NCBI GenBank assembly: GCA_950022295.1
Contig: OX465600.1
Location: forward strand, 23,163,282 to 23,227,281
Origin: Bromus sterilis
Lineage: Eukaryota > Streptophyta > Magnoliopsida > Poales > Poaceae
Length of the DNA: 64,000 nt
Direction: 5' to 3'
The position numbers and the translations under genes were made by a program. The notes under the pieces are model-generated. The model ran no database searches and had not been told where the DNA came from. It saw only the letters and a program-made list of their open reading frames with translations. Below, in pieces: positions 11,016 through 22,004 of the stretch (the first letter of the stretch is position 1; each line of letters begins with the position of its first letter).

Positions 11016-12413
11016 GCGGCCGTCTGGCGACGTAAGTGGTGGGTGCCCGTGGTGGCAGTGGTGTTGCCCGGGCGGCTCTGACTGTGTCCTTTCCGGCGGC
11101 GGTGGTGGTGCGTGCCTGGCGGCGCGGCGACGGGTCTGGGCGGCGGTCGTCCTGTCGATAGCGGTCTTGCCGGACCAACCTGCGGGGCGGCGCGGGCCGA
11201 GGGTGGCTTAAGTGGTGGTGCGTTCCTGCGCTGCGACGGCCATATCTGGCCGGCAGGGGACACGGGCTTCGGTGGCGCGGTTCGATGGCGGACTTGGTGG
11301 TGCGGGCTGGTGCTGGCTGTGGCGGTGTGGCGGCGGCAGTTCGGCCGGCGGCGCAGAGCGGTGGAGCGACATCCTCCTTATCCTGGGACTGGGTCGGGTG
11401 CCTGGTCCTAGGGTTTGTGCTCGGGTAGGCCGGATCTGGGCCCGGGGCAGATCGGGGTCGTTCCCTGGGTAGGAGTGGCTGGTCTTGGCCTTGGATATCT
11501 CCGTGGACGGGCCGTCACGGGGGCGGTGTACAACGGCGGTGGCCTGACAATGCTACCTGCCCTATTGATCGGTGCATTGACCTCGGACTTGGCGTCATAC
11601 GAGCTCCAGGAGGGCTCGGTGGAGGCCGTCGGCAGTCCTAGGATTGTTTCCCCTCGCTCCAGGAGGGCTTGAGTGGGGATGCAGGGGTCGATGCCTCCTA
11701 CAGTGGAGGGTCAATCCAAATCCGGAGACTGATGCCGGCTACTGAGTGGAGAACTGATGTCTACTCGTCCAACCGAGGTTGATGCGTCGTGAGGTGGAGG
11801 GTGGCGTTGTCTGGGGCAGGGATGCCGGGGCGGCGGCCCTGGATGGTGGACCACATGGTTGCTTTCCGGCAGGCACCATGGTGGTGGTGGTGGCTCCTCC
11901 CGGTTGTGAGGGCAACGGGTGGCGGAGCGGCAGGTAACTCGGGCATTCCCTCTCTTGTAGGGGCGATGCCCTGATCCGGATCTGGGGACTATACTTCCTC
12001 ACGCTGTCCCTGGCGGCATCGGAGACACGGGTGAGTTGCCGAGTGAAAACTCTATGCCTTGGCATCGGCGGCGGCGACACCCGTGGGTGCCGCTCTCTTC
12101 CTGAAGACGTCGTCGTGGATCTTCTGCTCGTGTCAAGGCTCCGGGTGAAGACCTTTGTCCTGCTGGACTCGGCAACGGCGACGCTCGGCGCCGTCTCCCT
12201 CTTGAGGGCGTTGCGGTGGAGCCTAGGTGTGTTAGGATGTAGTGTGGGGTTGTGTGTAGTTCTCCCGATGCCTTGTGCTGGTAGCATAGTTGCACCGCTC
12301 ATTTCAGGATCGGCTTTGTAAGAGGGTTACCTCACCACCTTGTATCCTTCGGCCGAGTACCTTGGTTCGATTCCTTTATCTATAAAGGGGGGCGAAAGCC
12401 TAGTTTCTCAGTA
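11016..12413. other. GC-rich block, unclassified
   Basis: Composition shifts sharply from AT-rich LTR to GGCGGCGG-rich DNA at 11016 and back to normal near 12400. The block ends in a tract around 12380-12410 (CTTTATCTATAAAG followed by GGGGGGCGAAAGCC) that looks like the 3' end of a repeated element. Several ORFs of 60 to 190 codons occur on both strands, but they are explained by low stop-codon density and none shows a known domain. It may be the 5'-truncated end of a non-LTR element or transduced gene sequence. I could not identify it. Confidence 0.35.
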
Positions 12414-12932
12414 AATAATGAAGCACGCCAAGGTATGAGCTTCACCATTATGCGTTCTCTTCGTATGGTGGAATTCAACATATGTAAACTCTGCGCCTAA
12501 GAGTTGACTTCCCATGGTGGAATTCAACATATGCAAGCTCCGTGGAATGTTGTTGTTTAATTAGCTAAGTGCATGTTGCATGTTAGGGCAAAATTATTAT
12601 GCATAATGGCATCTTGAGGTAGGCTTTTTATCATGCATGTTGAAGGATGAGATGACATGTTTACATGTTGAGAGAAATATATTAATAGGAATTTTCCATT
12701 TAGATGTACACGATTAGCGTTTAACAAATTGACATAACCTATCAGGGGAACATGCTAGAGTATCGATATGCTAGAGTGTCGATATTTCAACCACAAACCT
12801 AGCCAACCATGACAGCCTGGTATACTAAGGAAATAATGGAGCGCGCCAAGGTATGAGCCTCACTATTATGCGTTATCTTCTTATGGTGAATTCAACAGAT
12901 GCAAACTTTGTCGCCTAACAGTTGACTTCCCC
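12414..12932. repeat. Pair of roughly 100-bp direct repeats (12414-12513 and 12831-12932)
   Basis: Both copies contain AAATAATG-A-GC-CGCCAAGGTATGAGC, ATTATGCGTT and GTTGACTTCCC in the same order with scattered substitutions. A shorter unit (TGGTGGAATTCAACATATG) is also repeated within and just after copy 1 (near 12473 and 12514). The 317 bases between the copies contain no gene I can recognise. Confidence 0.6.
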
Positions 12933-13459
12933 GGTAAAGAGAAGTCGTAAAGCAGACGACTCACTCCCATACCCACTCCCACGGGCGACCAGGGCAGGCT
13001 AACCCTAGACGCCAGCAAGGCCCCTTTCCCTCCCTCCCTTCTCCTCGCTTTTTTTATCATCCATTTCTTTGTCGTCAATTGTTCTCCTGGCTGATCGCAA
13101 ATAGTCTTTTTTACGTTTGTCCCGACAAAATGCAGACAGTAAATCCCAGGTTGACGATGAAGAGTCTATTTCCAGTAGTGGTCATCTATGGTGGTGAATT
13201 GGCCCGACTAGTGTTCGTTCAAATGCATGTACCAAATTTACTAACCATTTTCTCTCATCTTTGAAGAAAATGGATTTGGCCTTATAGTACATGTACAAAA
13301 ACTTCATCCAGTCATCCAATGAGGATGAATATGCAGATGAAGTCGTGTTGATGCATGTGGTCTTTGCAGACGCAGAGAAAAATCATGTTCTCAATTTCAA
13401 TTGATCAATCAAAAGCCATAGTGTGCTGAATCGCAACAGGGCATGAGGGCACTTGACGC
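12933..13459. other. Non-coding stretch upstream of the Harbinger relic
   Basis: No domain or long ORF. A pyrimidine-rich segment around 13020-13060 (CCTTTCCCTCCCTCCCTTCTCC) could be an old 5' untranslated region of the transposase relic that follows, but nothing confirms this. Confidence 0.25.
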
Positions 13460-14160
13460 TGGTGTACGATTACTTTTCTTCGGATACCTTGTTCACAGAA
13501 AATTTTCACCGACTCTTTCGAATGCGGAAGAATGTGTTCGATCGCCTCTGCAATGGTGTTCGGTCCTACGATGACTACTTCATTTGAAGTTGCCGTTGGG
13601 AAAATTGGATTCTCTGGCTATTAAAAGTGCGTGACTGCATTACGGGTACTTTCATATTGCACGATTGTGGATTCATGGGACGAATACATCCGGATGTCTG
13701 AGAGGACATGGGGAGACACCTTGGTGTGATTTTCTCATGCGGTGGTGAAGGTGTTTGGCCCTTGATATATACTTGCAGACCAATTGTTCTGGACACCCAA
13801 AGGCTCATGGCAATTCGTAAACAAGAGGATGGTTAGGTATGCTCGGATCTCTCGATTGCATGCATTCAAGGTAGAACAACTACCCATTTTCTCTACAATG
13901 ACAAAAGAAGGTCTATATGAAGCCCACTATTATACTTGTAGTAGTTGCTTCACAATACTTTTGGATTTGACATGCTTTCCTTCACATGTACGGTCTCACA
14001 ATGATATCGGTGTGTTGCATTGGTCTCCATTGTTTGTTCGTTGACTGAAGGGAAAGCTCCTCCGTGCAACTATACTATCAACGGGCATGAATACAAGATG
14101 GGCTACTATCTAGTTGGCAGTTGTTTCACAAGAAGGAACGTGCTTGTTGTTGCATGTGTA
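13460..14160 (+). pseudogene. PIF/Harbinger transposase relic
   Basis: Translating the plus strand in shifting frames gives segments typical of plant PIF/Harbinger transposases: YFSSDTLFTENFHRLFRMRK (about 13470-13530), GMLGSLDCMHSR (near 13840, matching the family's GMLGSIDCMHW box with the first catalytic Asp of the DDE triad), NDIGVLHWSPLF (near 14000-14030, family NNDINVLDxSPLF) and YTINGHEYKMGYYL (14070-14110, family VNGxxYxMGYYLADG). The segments are in the right order but separated by stops and at least two frame changes, so it cannot encode an active enzyme. Terminal inverted repeats and the partner Myb-like ORF were not found. A hAT-like element begins 26 bases further on. Confidence 0.75.
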
Positions 14161-14185
14161 CTGAAATTACCTTCACGGGGGGATC

Positions 14186-14701
14186 TAAGGATGTCAATTT
14201 TACCCACGGGTACGGGCAGGTATCGTAACCGCATGGGTAGGATATGGGTACAATTTTATACCCCATATGTAGTATCCATACCCTACCCGTTAAGTCATGG
14301 GTATGGTACGGGTATAGTCTTGTACCCGTGGGTATACTCATACCCTGCCCGCTTGTGAACTAATGTTAAATTATCATTAATTTTACATGTGAATCGTCTA
14401 CTTCTATGGACTTATGAATAGGTTGTGATTTCTATTCTATAGTGGTCATTTACTCATCTTTGAGCTGAGATAATAGATTTTTTGTCAAATGTGCTATCAA
14501 TGAGTGTAAAATTGTGAAGAAATCGTACGTGTACTATTTGTTCTACCCAATCCGTACCCAATAGGTACAGTTACCCACCGGGTATGGGTAAAGTTTCATA
14601 CCCATGGGCACGGGTATGGATAGAGTTTGTACCCATTAACTATACGGGTATGGGTATGGTATTGCTCTACCCTGCTCATACCCTACCTATTGCATTCCTT
14701 A
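14186..14701. mobile_element. Non-autonomous hAT-like element, 516 bp
   Basis: Starts TAAGGATGTCAAT and ends ATTGCATTCCTTA (inverse TAAGGAATGCAAT), with 8-bp flanks GGGGGATC and GGGGGTCC that match at six positions, as expected for an aged hAT target duplication. Both subterminal regions are packed with variants of GGGTATGGGTA / TACCCATACCC, giving long imperfect inverted repeats. There is no transposase ORF; the ORFs of 107 and 112 codons at its ends are read-through of these repeats. Confidence 0.6.
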
Positions 14702-15010
14702 GGGGGTCCATGGATGGAGAGGGTTCTGAAGGAGACAATTCCATGTATGTTCTTTGGCCCGGTGCCGCGAAGAAGCCACCGATAAGAACGATGGTTTCGG
14801 GCGGCATTGAAGCCAGCAGGAGAAGGGTTGGATTCCTACCAAACATGTCACACGACCCTCAGCAGATCAAGACAGGAATCCCATGGGGGGTTCCGCAGCA
14901 CCGGTGAGGAAAAAAATGAGAATGACATGGCCTCAGTGGTGTGGGCTAGCGAGTTTGGGTGGAGTGGTTAGGAGGAGCGGACATGTTGGATGTTGAATCA
15001 ATGCTAGGTC

Positions 15011-16350
15011 CACTACTAGGAAACTTCTTATAGATAGAAATGCATTCTATGGCGCACTAAAAAGGGGTGCTCCACAAAAAAAATTATGTGACGCATTGTT
15101 CTGCATGCGTCACAGAAATTTGGAATTCTGTGGCGCACGAAAACTTATATGCGCCACAGAAAGCCATATTTTCGTCGCGCATGCAACATGCGCCACCGAA
15201 ATGTGGCTTTCTGTGGCGCATGTAGGATGTGCGCCACAGAAATATGGATTTCCGTGGCGCATGTCATATATGCGCCACAAAAATTTCAAAAGAAATCAAA
15301 TAATCCAAAAAATTCAACAATGCGAAAAAAATTAATTTTCTAATTTACTTTTTGATTTGTTTTGAAAATTTTGAACTTCTAAATATTTTTGAATATGTTT
15401 ATTTTATAAAAATAACTTCTTTTTCAAATAACTATTTTTCTTTTTGAATTTCGAGAATCTGGGGGTAGGCATGTATGAGAGGGAAAAAAGGCTCGATTTC
15501 TTTATTTATTTTTGAAGTTTTTTTGTAATTTAAACGAAAATTCTAAAATTTTCGAATATTTTGGATTTGTAAAATTGGATTTTTTTTTAAGTTTTTGGGT
15601 TTTTCTTTGAAACTTTTGGATTTCCTTAGGAAAAAAAATTTGAAATTTAAAAACCTATATATATACACATACCACACATAAAATACACACACATATATAC
15701 ATACACATACAAGGCTTAAGAGGGTTGATATGATACGTATTTTAGTAAGAGCTTGAGTAGCATAAGTGTATTGAATTGAATAGAACTTAAATGTTAAGTG
15801 TGCTTGGGTTGGAGCAATTTGAAGATGGGTGACCTAGCGGGAAGTCATCATTTGAAATTGGAAAAAAAAATCGAAAAAAAATTGGTTTTTCCAAATTATT
15901 TCATTTTTTCCTATTATTTTTAATTTTGTTTTGAATTTTTCCTATTTTTTATATTTTTATTTGATCTTTTTGAGAATTTTGTGGCACATGTGGCCAAGCT
16001 ATGCCACATAAATGTCATATTTCTGTGGCGCATGTGGAAGAGTTTTAGATGAACCACAGAAACGCAAAGCATGTGTGCCACATATAGTCAGTTTACTAGT
16101 AGTAATCATCATTTGAGATTGATTAAAAAATAGGAAAAAATTAAATATTTAGGTTTTTCCAAATTATTTCATTTTTTGTTTTTTCTTAATTTTTAATTTT
16201 TTTTTTTATTTTAGATTTTTTTTTTGATTTTTTTGAGATTTTTGTGGCACATGTGGGCAATGTGCGGCAAAGAAATGCCATATTTTTGTAGCGCACGTGG
16301 AAGAGTTTTAGTGGCGACAATTCTGTGGCGCATCCCATATGCGCCACAGA
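15011..16350. mobile_element. Non-autonomous CACTA-type element with subterminal repeats
   Basis: The left end CACTACTAGGAAAC (15011) is a typical Triticeae CACTA terminus. Inside are many inverted and direct copies of TGTGGCGCATG / CATGCGCCACA, the kind of subterminal binding repeats CACTA transposases use. A degenerate right terminus GTTTACTAGTAGTA ends at 16104, with 3-bp flanks GTC and ATC. Beyond it, 16105-16350 repeats the preceding right-hand part (15846-16100), including GTGGCACATGTG and AGAGTTTTAG, so the right end appears tandemly duplicated. There is no transposase gene. Confidence 0.6.
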
Positions 16351-16441
16351 AACATGTGCATCATCTTTGGATAAGCCAAGAGTGTTAGATTTGTGTTGAA
16401 TATTGTGTACAAAATAGGTTACAGTTGGACTCTGAGTTGTA

Positions 16442-16701
16442 CTCCCTCAGTTCCTAGATATAAGGCATATATTTGTTTTTAAGAAAAAATCCAAAATATA
16501 GGGTGTATTGCATTGCAAATTCATTTTACTAAAAATTTTAGAGATTTGATCTTGTTTTCTTATCTCTTACAAACCCCTCTATTTTATCATGTCAATTAGT
16601 TAGGGGTAATCTCATTCAAACATGGTGTAATTTTTTATTCATGTGTATTCTTTAATTTCCGTGCCAAAAACTATATGCTTAATATCGATGAACGGATGGA
16701 G
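16442..16701. mobile_element. Stowaway MITE, 260 bp
   Basis: Ends CTCCCTCAGTTCCTAGATATAAG and ...GAACGGATGGAG form Stowaway-type inverted repeats, and TA flanks it on both sides (16440-16441, 16702-16703). AT-rich, no coding capacity. Confidence 0.8.
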
Positions 16702-17125
16702 TATTGTGTTTAGACAGGGTACAAAATCGTGTCCTAATAGGATACTTATATCATAGGCCTTCTATATAATGTGAAGGTAGATATATGATGTACGTAACAT
16801 ATGCCGACATAATAACATAGGCAAGCAGGGGGAGCTGGCGGCGTGTGCCAACGTCCGGATGGCCCGGGTGCGGTATTGTAGCGGTGTTATGGGGAGAAGC
16901 GTCCACAATCATGCCCGGGAATGTAGCCACGTTGGTGAACATCGTTAGCAAATCTCGATGTCGTTCTTATGATGATTGCTTGATCCTCTATAGAGCGATT
17001 ACACGCCTCGAATTATTTTAACAAATAGCCAGAATCTTCAAAGTCCACAAACGAAGATCTGTTCAGTTGTCACGGGACGAGGGATTGTTAGCGCATATAG
17101 AACATGCATTACGATAAAATCATAA

Positions 17126-17278
17126 GGTCCTACTTGGAATCAGTGTAAAATATACACACGTATAAATCTTACAGGTGTATCTCGGCCGATTACATGCAAT
17201 TTACATTTGGAAACAAAATGATCGATGGAGGTCTGTATAATTTACTGGGGTGCGCAAAACGACGAGCCAAACAATGTC
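17126..17278. mobile_element. Tourist-like MITE in array unit 1
   Basis: Bounded by TAA on both sides, with ends GGTCCTACTTGG and CCAAACAATGTC, an inverted repeat of the GGCCTTGTTTGG type typical of PIF/Harbinger-derived Tourist MITEs. It is the same insertion as in units 2-4, so it was present before the array expanded. Confidence 0.6.
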
Positions 17279-18028
17279 TAAGGACGAGGGGGGCAAGAAG
17301 CAAAGCAACACAAGGAAATATTATCCAGGTACCATGGAATTTTATCATCGACGTAGTCACACTGCTAGGTAATAGTCACATTTTTCATACCATTATACGT
17401 TAATGCGCCGCGGGACAAATATTTGATTTTAAATGAGCCCATTTTTTCTTCTTTTTGGGCCAAAATTTTGTTATTTTTGTGGAGATTGCATATTACAATA
17501 TTTTTGAATAAAATTTTACACGTTCGTGTGGAATTCATTTTAGTTTCCAAGGAAAAAATCATTTTTTTAACTTTTAAATATTATTTTCGAATTTTTAAAA
17601 AATAAGGGGCTACATGTAGCTCGAGGTACAGAAATTCTCTTCCTATCATAGCGCTCCTATATAATGTGAAGGTAGATAGATGATGTAACATATGCCAACA
17701 TAATAACATAGTCACGCAGGGGGAGTTGGCGGCGTGTGCTGACGTTCGGATGGCCCGAATGCGGTATTGTAGCGGTGTCATGTGGAGAAACGTCTATAAT
17801 CATGCCCGGGAATGTAGCCACGTTGGTAAACATCGTTAGAAAATCTCGATGTCGTGCTTATGATGATTGCTTGATCCTCGGTAAATCTATTACGCGCCTC
17901 GAATTATTTTAACAAAGAGCCAAAATCTTCATAGTCCACAAACGAGTCCACAAACGGAGATCTGTTCAGTTGTCGCGAGACGAGGGAGTGTTAGCGCATA
18001 TAGAACATGCATTACAATAAAATTTTAA

Positions 18029-18188
18029 GGCCCTGCTTGGAATCGGTGCAAAAATATACACCCGTATAAATCTTATAGGTGTATCTCAGCCGATTGCATG
18101 AAATTTACATTTAAAAACAAAGCTATCGATGGAGGTCTGTATAATTTACAGGGGTGCAGGATTGCAAAACGACGAGCCAAACAAGGTC
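18029..18188. mobile_element. Tourist-like MITE in array unit 2
   Basis: TAA-flanked 160-bp element with ends GGCCCTGCTTGG and CCAAACAAGGTC. Equivalent to the copies in the other units. Confidence 0.65.
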
Positions 18189-18615
18189 TAAGGGCGAGGG
18201 GGGGAAGAAGCAAAGCAACACAAGGAAATATTATCCAGGTACCATGGATTTTTGTCATCGACGTAGTCACACTGCTATGTAATAGTCACATTTTTCATAC
18301 CATTATACTTTAATGCGCCGCGGGAAATAAATTGACAAATATTTGATTTTAAATGAGCCTTTTTTCTTCTTTTTGGGCCAAAATTTTGTTATTTTTGTGC
18401 ATAGTGCATATTACAATATTTTTGAATAAAATTTTACACGTTCGTGTGGAATTCATGCAAGTTTCCAACGAAAAAAAATTAATTTTTTTTGAAACTTTTA
18501 AATATTATTTTCAATTTTTTCAAAATAAGGGGCTACATGTAGCTCGATGTATAGAAATTCGCTTCCTATCATAGCACTCCTATATAATGTGAAGGTAGAT
18601 AGATGATGTAACATA

Positions 18616-19023
18616 CGGATAATGCTAACGTAGACCGAGCTACACGTAGCCCTTTAGTTTGAACAAGTCATAAAATGTGTTTTATATTATTCAAAAAACA
18701 TTGAATTTTTTTATGAATATACATACACATGTATATGACATATGTGAAAATTTTCGTACCATTATACTTTCACATGTGGCGTATGAAAAAAAGACAAATA
18801 TTTGATTTTAAATGAGCCTTTTTGTTGTTGGTTTTGGGCTGAAATTTTTTTTTTTGCAGACTTCATATTACAATATTTTCAAGCCAAATTTGACATGTTC
18901 ATACGGAATACATATAAGTTTTCATAGATTTTTTTTTTGATTTTTTCAGAACTTTTACATATGTTTTACGATTTTATCAAAATAAAGGGCTACGTGTAGC
19001 TCGGCCTCCAGAAATTCGCACTC
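18616..19023. mobile_element. Mutator-like MITE inserted in array unit 3, 408 bp
   Basis: Flanked by a perfect 10-bp repeat ATGTAACATA at 18606-18615 and 19024-19033; the other units have a single copy of this decamer at the same place, so this is a clean later insertion. The inverted ends share CCGAGCTACACGTAGCCCTTTA. The right two-thirds is clearly homologous to the 3' fragment present in every unit (ACAAATATTTGATTTTAAATGAGCC and GGCTACATGTAGCTCG in both). Target length and TIR type fit Mutator-like elements. It has no coding capacity. Confidence 0.75.
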
Positions 19024-19369
19024 ATGTAACATATGCCAACATAATAACATAGTCACGCAGGGGGAGTTGACGGCGTGTGCCGATGTTCGGGTGGCCCGGA
19101 TGCGGTATTGTAGCGGTGTCATGGGGAGAAGCGTCTATAATCATGCACGGAAATGTAGCCACGTTGGTAAACATCGTTAGCAAATCTCGATGTCGTGCTT
19201 ATGATGATTGCTTGATCCTCAGTAAATCTATTACGCGCCTCGAATTATTTTAACAAAGAGCCAAAATCTTCAAAGTCCACAAAGGAGTCCACAAACGGAG
19301 ATCTGTTCAGTTGTCGCGGGACGAGCGAGTGTTAGCGCATATAGAACATGCATTACAATAAAATCTCAA

Positions 19370-19528
19370 AGCCCTGCTTGGAATCGGTGTAAAAGTATAC
19401 ACCGTATAAATCTTAGAGGTGTATCTCAGCCGATTGCAAGCAATTTACATTTGGAAACAAAACGATCGATGAAGGTCTGTATAATTTACAGGGGTGCAGG
19501 ATTGCAAAACGACGAGCCAAACAAGGTC
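19370..19528. mobile_element. Tourist-like MITE in array unit 3
   Basis: Same MITE as in units 1, 2 and 4. The left TAA has mutated to CAA and the first base from G to A; the right TAA is intact. Confidence 0.6.
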
Positions 19529-20285
19529 TAAGGGCGAGGGGGGGAAGAAGCAAAGCAACACAAGGCAATATTATCCAAGTACCATGGATTTTTGTCATCG
19601 ACGTAGTCACACTGCTATGTAATAGTCACATTTTTCATACCATTATACTTTAATGCGCCACGGGAAATAAATTGACAAATATTTGATTTTAAATGAGCCT
19701 TTTTCTTCTTCTTTTTGGGCCAAAATTTTGTTATTTTTGTGCATAGTGCATATTACAATATTTTTGAATAAAATTTTACACGTTCGTGTGGAATTCATGC
19801 AAGTTTCCAACGAAAAAAAAAATTGAAACTTTTAAATATTATTTTTGAATTTTTCAAAATAAGGGGCTACATGTAGCTCGAGGTACAGAAATTCGCTTCC
19901 TATCATACCGCTCCTATATAATGTGAAGGTAGATAGATGATGTAACATGTGCCAACATAATAACATAGTCACGCAGGGGGAGTTGACGGCGTGTGCCGAT
20001 GTTCGGGTGGCCCGGATTCGGTATTGTAGCGGTGTCATGGGAAGAAGCGTCTATAATCATGCCCGGGAATGTAGCCACGTTGGTAAACATCGTTAGCAAA
20101 TCTCGATGTCGTGCTTATGATGATTGCTTGATCCTCAGTAAATCTATTACGCGTCTCGAATTATTTTAACAAAGAGCCAACATCTTCAAAGTCCACAAAC
20201 GAGTCCAGAAACGGAGATCTGTTCAGTTGTCGCGGGACGAGGGAGTGTTAGCGCATATAGAACATGCATTACAATAAAATCTTAA

Positions 20286-20445
20286 GGCCCTGCTTGGAAT
20301 CGGTGTAAAAATATACACCCGTATAAATCTTGCAGGTGTATCTCAGCCGATTGCAAGCAATTTACATTTGAAAACAAAACGATCGATGAAGGTCCGTATA
20401 ATTTATAGGGGTGCAGGATTGCAAAACGACGAGCCAAACAAGGTC
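20286..20445. mobile_element. Tourist-like MITE in array unit 4
   Basis: TAA at 20283-20285 and 20446-20448 flank a 160-bp element with ends GGCCCTGCTTGG and CCAAACAAGGTC. Confidence 0.65.
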
Positions 20446-20542
20446 TAAGGGCGAGGGGGGCAAGAAACAAAGCAACAAAAGGAAATATTATCCAGGTACC
20501 ATGGATTTTTGTCATCGACGTAGTCACACTGCTATGTAATAG

Positions 20543-21430
20543 GACCTTCGAATTTGTTTATCCACGTAACAGATGTTTGAGATGGAAAAAAAAAAGAGGT
20601 GCCAAAGTATGCCTTAGCAATCTGACAAATATCAAGAATGCATGCACCATAACCTAAATTTGTTTTTCTCGGCCAACGAAGCTAGTAATTAAACTAGCTA
20701 GCACGAGAGTGACCGCCCACGGCGATGACGCGTTTGCGCGGCGGGCCGTATATGGCCCCGACCGGATGCACCGACCGGCGACTCCCCGGCTCTATCTTAT
20801 AGGTGAAGTGTGTGTGAACGCACAGACGCCGACAAAGTGCTACATGGACGAAATCCCCTTGCTTAATTAGTTACGAACTCCGACGAGCTAGTACGGTCAA
20901 CGGAGCTCAAAGTGACCGACCACGGCGAACTTACTGGCCGGAGCGTGGGGCGGGAGTGTGGTGTCAACTGGCTTGTCTGCGGCGGCGCCATCCACGTCGT
21001 CAGTCCATTCCAGGAGATCCACTGGTCTGTCTCTAGCTTCTTCCTTTCACGTTTCGACAGTTACTAGAGGAAACAAATACAAATACATTTAAAAGAAACC
21101 CTATATGCATACGGGTAAATCTCTACAGAAGAGCATGGTCTTCTTCCTCACTCTTACTCCTCATAGACCACGTACATGAATAAATTATGACTATTTTTAT
21201 TAATTAGTAAATATCCTGAAGCGAGTTATATACTAAACCCTTTTTCCAGTCCATATATTTTACATAACTTACATATATAACACTTTTTAGCATAAAACTG
21301 TATGTTGTAAAAACTAGGGACCCCTGTGATATTTTATCGTACGACATATACTAGTTTATCTTTGAATAGCTAGAGAATATAGAAATTTTATATTAAATAA
21401 TTTTGCACAATAGTTAGAGAGCATTTTACC
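20543..21430. other. No gene recognised
   Basis: A GC-rich portion (20700-21000) followed by AT-rich sequence. There are no ORFs of note and no paired repeat ends. Confidence 0.4.
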
Positions 21431-21439
21431 TTTCTTACC

Positions 21440-21840
21440 ACATTCAGAATGCTTTCCAAGATTATGAGCCTGGACAATCGAGGTTATAAACTCGTGGCTA
21501 AAAATACTTGGAGAAAAACTATAGAACGAATTTTTGTTTCATGCACTAAAACACCATAATTTATCGCCCTTCTGTTCCTTATAGCCTCAATGACCACCTT
21601 GCAATAGGATTCCACATAAATCATTTGAGTGTATAGATATTTTTCCAATGCAAGGACCTCTCTGATTGCGAAAGTTTTCATAGTTGTAGGGTCATCAATA
21701 TGTCAGAAAACAACCGCTGAAGCATCCAAAAAACTGCCACCCCGGTCACGGCAAATCGCTCGTACCGCTCCAAGTCCATCACTTCTTGCCACCATTGTGT
21801 TCACATTGATCTTTTGCATGTTCTTCAGAAGGTGATATTC
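21440..21840 (-). pseudogene. RNase H-like (RVT_3) remnant, LINE-derived or related
   Basis: Minus-strand translation gives MVARSDGLGAVRAICRDRGG, then a stop in place of a residue after SAVVF, then FAIREVLALEKYLYTQMIYV and ESYCKVVIEAI. This order matches the plant RVT_3 RNase H domain that ends many LINE ORF2 proteins and occurs in solo genes: an N-terminal GAVxRD-G-F strand, an AxREAL helix and a VESDCKxVVxAI strand. Here the usual Asp of the ESD box is Tyr, and an in-frame stop lies near 21705, so the domain is dead. No upstream reverse transcriptase is adjacent; it is a small fragment. Confidence 0.6.
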
Positions 21841-21911
21841 AAAGTATCAGTCTAGGAACCTTGAGGTTGTCGCCTTTTGAAGGATATGTAGTTCTTAAAA
21901 ATAAGATGATA

Positions 21912-22004
21912 CTCCATCCGTTTCAAATTAGATGATTTCTATCTGCTCATATGTGTAGATACATATGTAAATAAATGAAACGCATCTAATTTGGAAAGGA
22001 AGAG
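21912..22004. mobile_element. Short Stowaway MITE, 93 bp
   Basis: Ends CTCCATCCGTTTCAAATTAG and CTAATTTGGAAAGGAAGAG are an imperfect inverted repeat flanked by TA (21910-21911, 22005-22006). The copy is nearly all terminal repeat and can form a long hairpin. Confidence 0.75.

Larger units (their letters stand above)
16749..20542. repeat. Tandem array: three full and one partial copy of a roughly 0.9 kb unit
   Basis: Units start at TATCATA..CTATATAATGTGAAGG: 16749-17643 (895 bp), 17644-18566 (923 bp), 18567-19900 (1334 bp, of which 418 bp are a later MITE insertion plus its duplication) and 19901-20542 (partial, 642 bp). Each unit has a core of about 630-640 bp that contains a 160-bp Tourist-like MITE, followed by a 268 to 281-bp fragment of a Mutator-like MITE. 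The last unit stops exactly where the MITE fragment would begin, so the pattern is core-fragment-core-fragment-core-fragment-core. Short ORFs recur on the minus strand of each core (for example 18073-18270, 19413-19610, 20282-20527), but their persistence follows from the duplication. No known gene. Confidence 0.85.

Noticed and set aside
11739..12302. 187-codon minus-strand ORF in the GC-rich block
   Set aside because: Stops are rare in such GC-rich DNA, several overlapping ORFs of similar size exist on both strands, and the protein is low-complexity Arg/Pro/Ser.
17194..20527. Recurring 60 to 80-codon ORFs in each unit of the tandem array
   Set aside because: They recur because the unit is duplicated. 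They span MITE sequence, vary in length between units and show no domain.
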